From contig NZ_VOJI01000002.1 in NCBI RefSeq assembly GCF_007923445.1, positions 62,001 to 126,000 on the forward strand: a stretch of DNA of 64,000 nt, read 5' to 3'. Source of the DNA: Puniceibacterium confluentis (GTDB taxonomy: Bacteria; Pseudomonadota; Alphaproteobacteria; Rhodobacterales; Rhodobacteraceae). This document shows, in pieces, positions 63,803-64,000 of the stretch (positions within the stretch are counted from its first letter, which is position 1; each line of letters starts with the position of its first letter). A program made the position numbers and the translations under genes. Below the pieces are notes generated by a model, which was not told the DNA's origin, searched no databases, and saw only the letters and a program-made list of their open reading frames with translations.

Positions 63803-64000
63803 GCGCCTGCTCCGGCATCATAGGCGGCGACGATGTCCCGGGCCCGCGCCGCGATATCAGCCACGGTGCGGCCCGGCACGTACAGACCTGTGCCGATGCC
63901 AAAGCCGGTGGCCCCCGCCGCAAACCAGTCGGCAAAGTTCGCCGCCGCCACGCCGCCCACCGCATAGGTCCTGGTGCCCTTCGGCAGCACCGCCGCCATC
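63799..64000 (-). CDS. dgoA: 2-dehydro-3-deoxy-6-phosphogalactonate aldolase, C-terminal fragment (cut by window edge)
   Basis: Only the last 67 or so residues are in the window; the gene goes on past the right edge, so the ATG visible at 63999 is not the real start. The motif TYAVGGVAAANFADWFAAG followed by GFGIGTGLYVPG matches the C-terminal half of KDPG/KDPGal aldolases, which split KDPGal to pyruvate and glyceraldehyde-3-phosphate. With GH42 and the lactonase it forms a galactose catabolic operon. Confidence 0.85.
   Translation of the reverse strand, partial: MAAVLPKGTRTYAVGGVAAANFADWFAAGATGFGIGTGLYVPGRTVADIAARARDIVAAYDAGAGA

Overview
The window is GC-rich and tightly packed, and its gene content points to a marine alphaproteobacterium of the order Rhodobacterales (Roseobacter group). 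Pointers are the PhyR/NepR/EcfG general stress system, a Sox thiosulfate-oxidation cluster with soxCD, the order accB-accC-aat-DUF2155-NDUFA12, TRAP and AglEFGAK transporters, and the imelysin/di-heme oxidoreductase pair. The genus cannot be fixed from the sequence alone. No rRNA, tRNA, CRISPR array, insertion sequence or prophage gene was recognised.

Layout. (1) 1-2744: periplasmic iron-related genes, a di-heme DUF1111 protein cut by the left edge and an imelysin, with a palindrome upstream that may be iron-responsive. (2) 2859-5967: a translationally coupled arsenic operon, an ArsR-ArsC fusion, a GAPDH and ArsJ. (3) 6048-7742: adenine deaminase. (4) 7942-14694: the general stress response (GSR) region. 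nepR, ecfG, a HisKA_2 kinase, an amidoligase and a class I glutamine amidotransferase form one apparent minus-strand operon, and phyR is divergent. Sites fitting the EcfG consensus GGAAC-N16/17-CGTT lie before phyR, before a two-gene set of tiny membrane proteins, and before a 44-residue membrane protein. A near-consensus site lies before a PRC-barrel protein. (5) 14852-17984: a tripartite TRAP transporter. (6) 18375-25099: housekeeping genes (accBC, aat, DUF2155, NDUFA12, ridA, clpX, clpP). (7) 25350-35120: the sox cluster soxS-R-T / soxV-W-X-Y-Z-A-B-C-D, without soxE or soxF. (8) 35132-42941: the alpha-glucoside system aglEFGAK with its LacI-type regulator AglR. (9) 42968-60968: a GH1 beta-glucosidase, glucokinase and the full glycogen pathway glgP-glgB-glgC-glgA-glgX-malQ-pgm, ending with a large GH13-like protein that resembles glucosylglycerol hydrolase. 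(10) 60969-64000: a GH42 beta-galactosidase, an SMP-30 lactonase and the end of a KDPGal aldolase gene, together a De Ley-Doudoroff-type galactoside route.

How the parts fit. Regions 8 and 9 read as one economy of glucose and glucosides. An ABC importer brings in alpha-glucosides (possibly including the cyanobacterial osmolyte glucosylglycerol), AglA, the GH1 enzyme and the GghA-like protein release glucose, Glk and Pgm move it to glucose-1-phosphate, and GlgC/A/B store it as glycogen for later release by GlgP/GlgX/MalQ. The Sox proteins add lithotrophic energy from thiosulfate. The least explained part is region 4, where a predicted amide-bond-forming ligase and its amidohydrolase partner sit in the same transcription unit as the master stress regulators.
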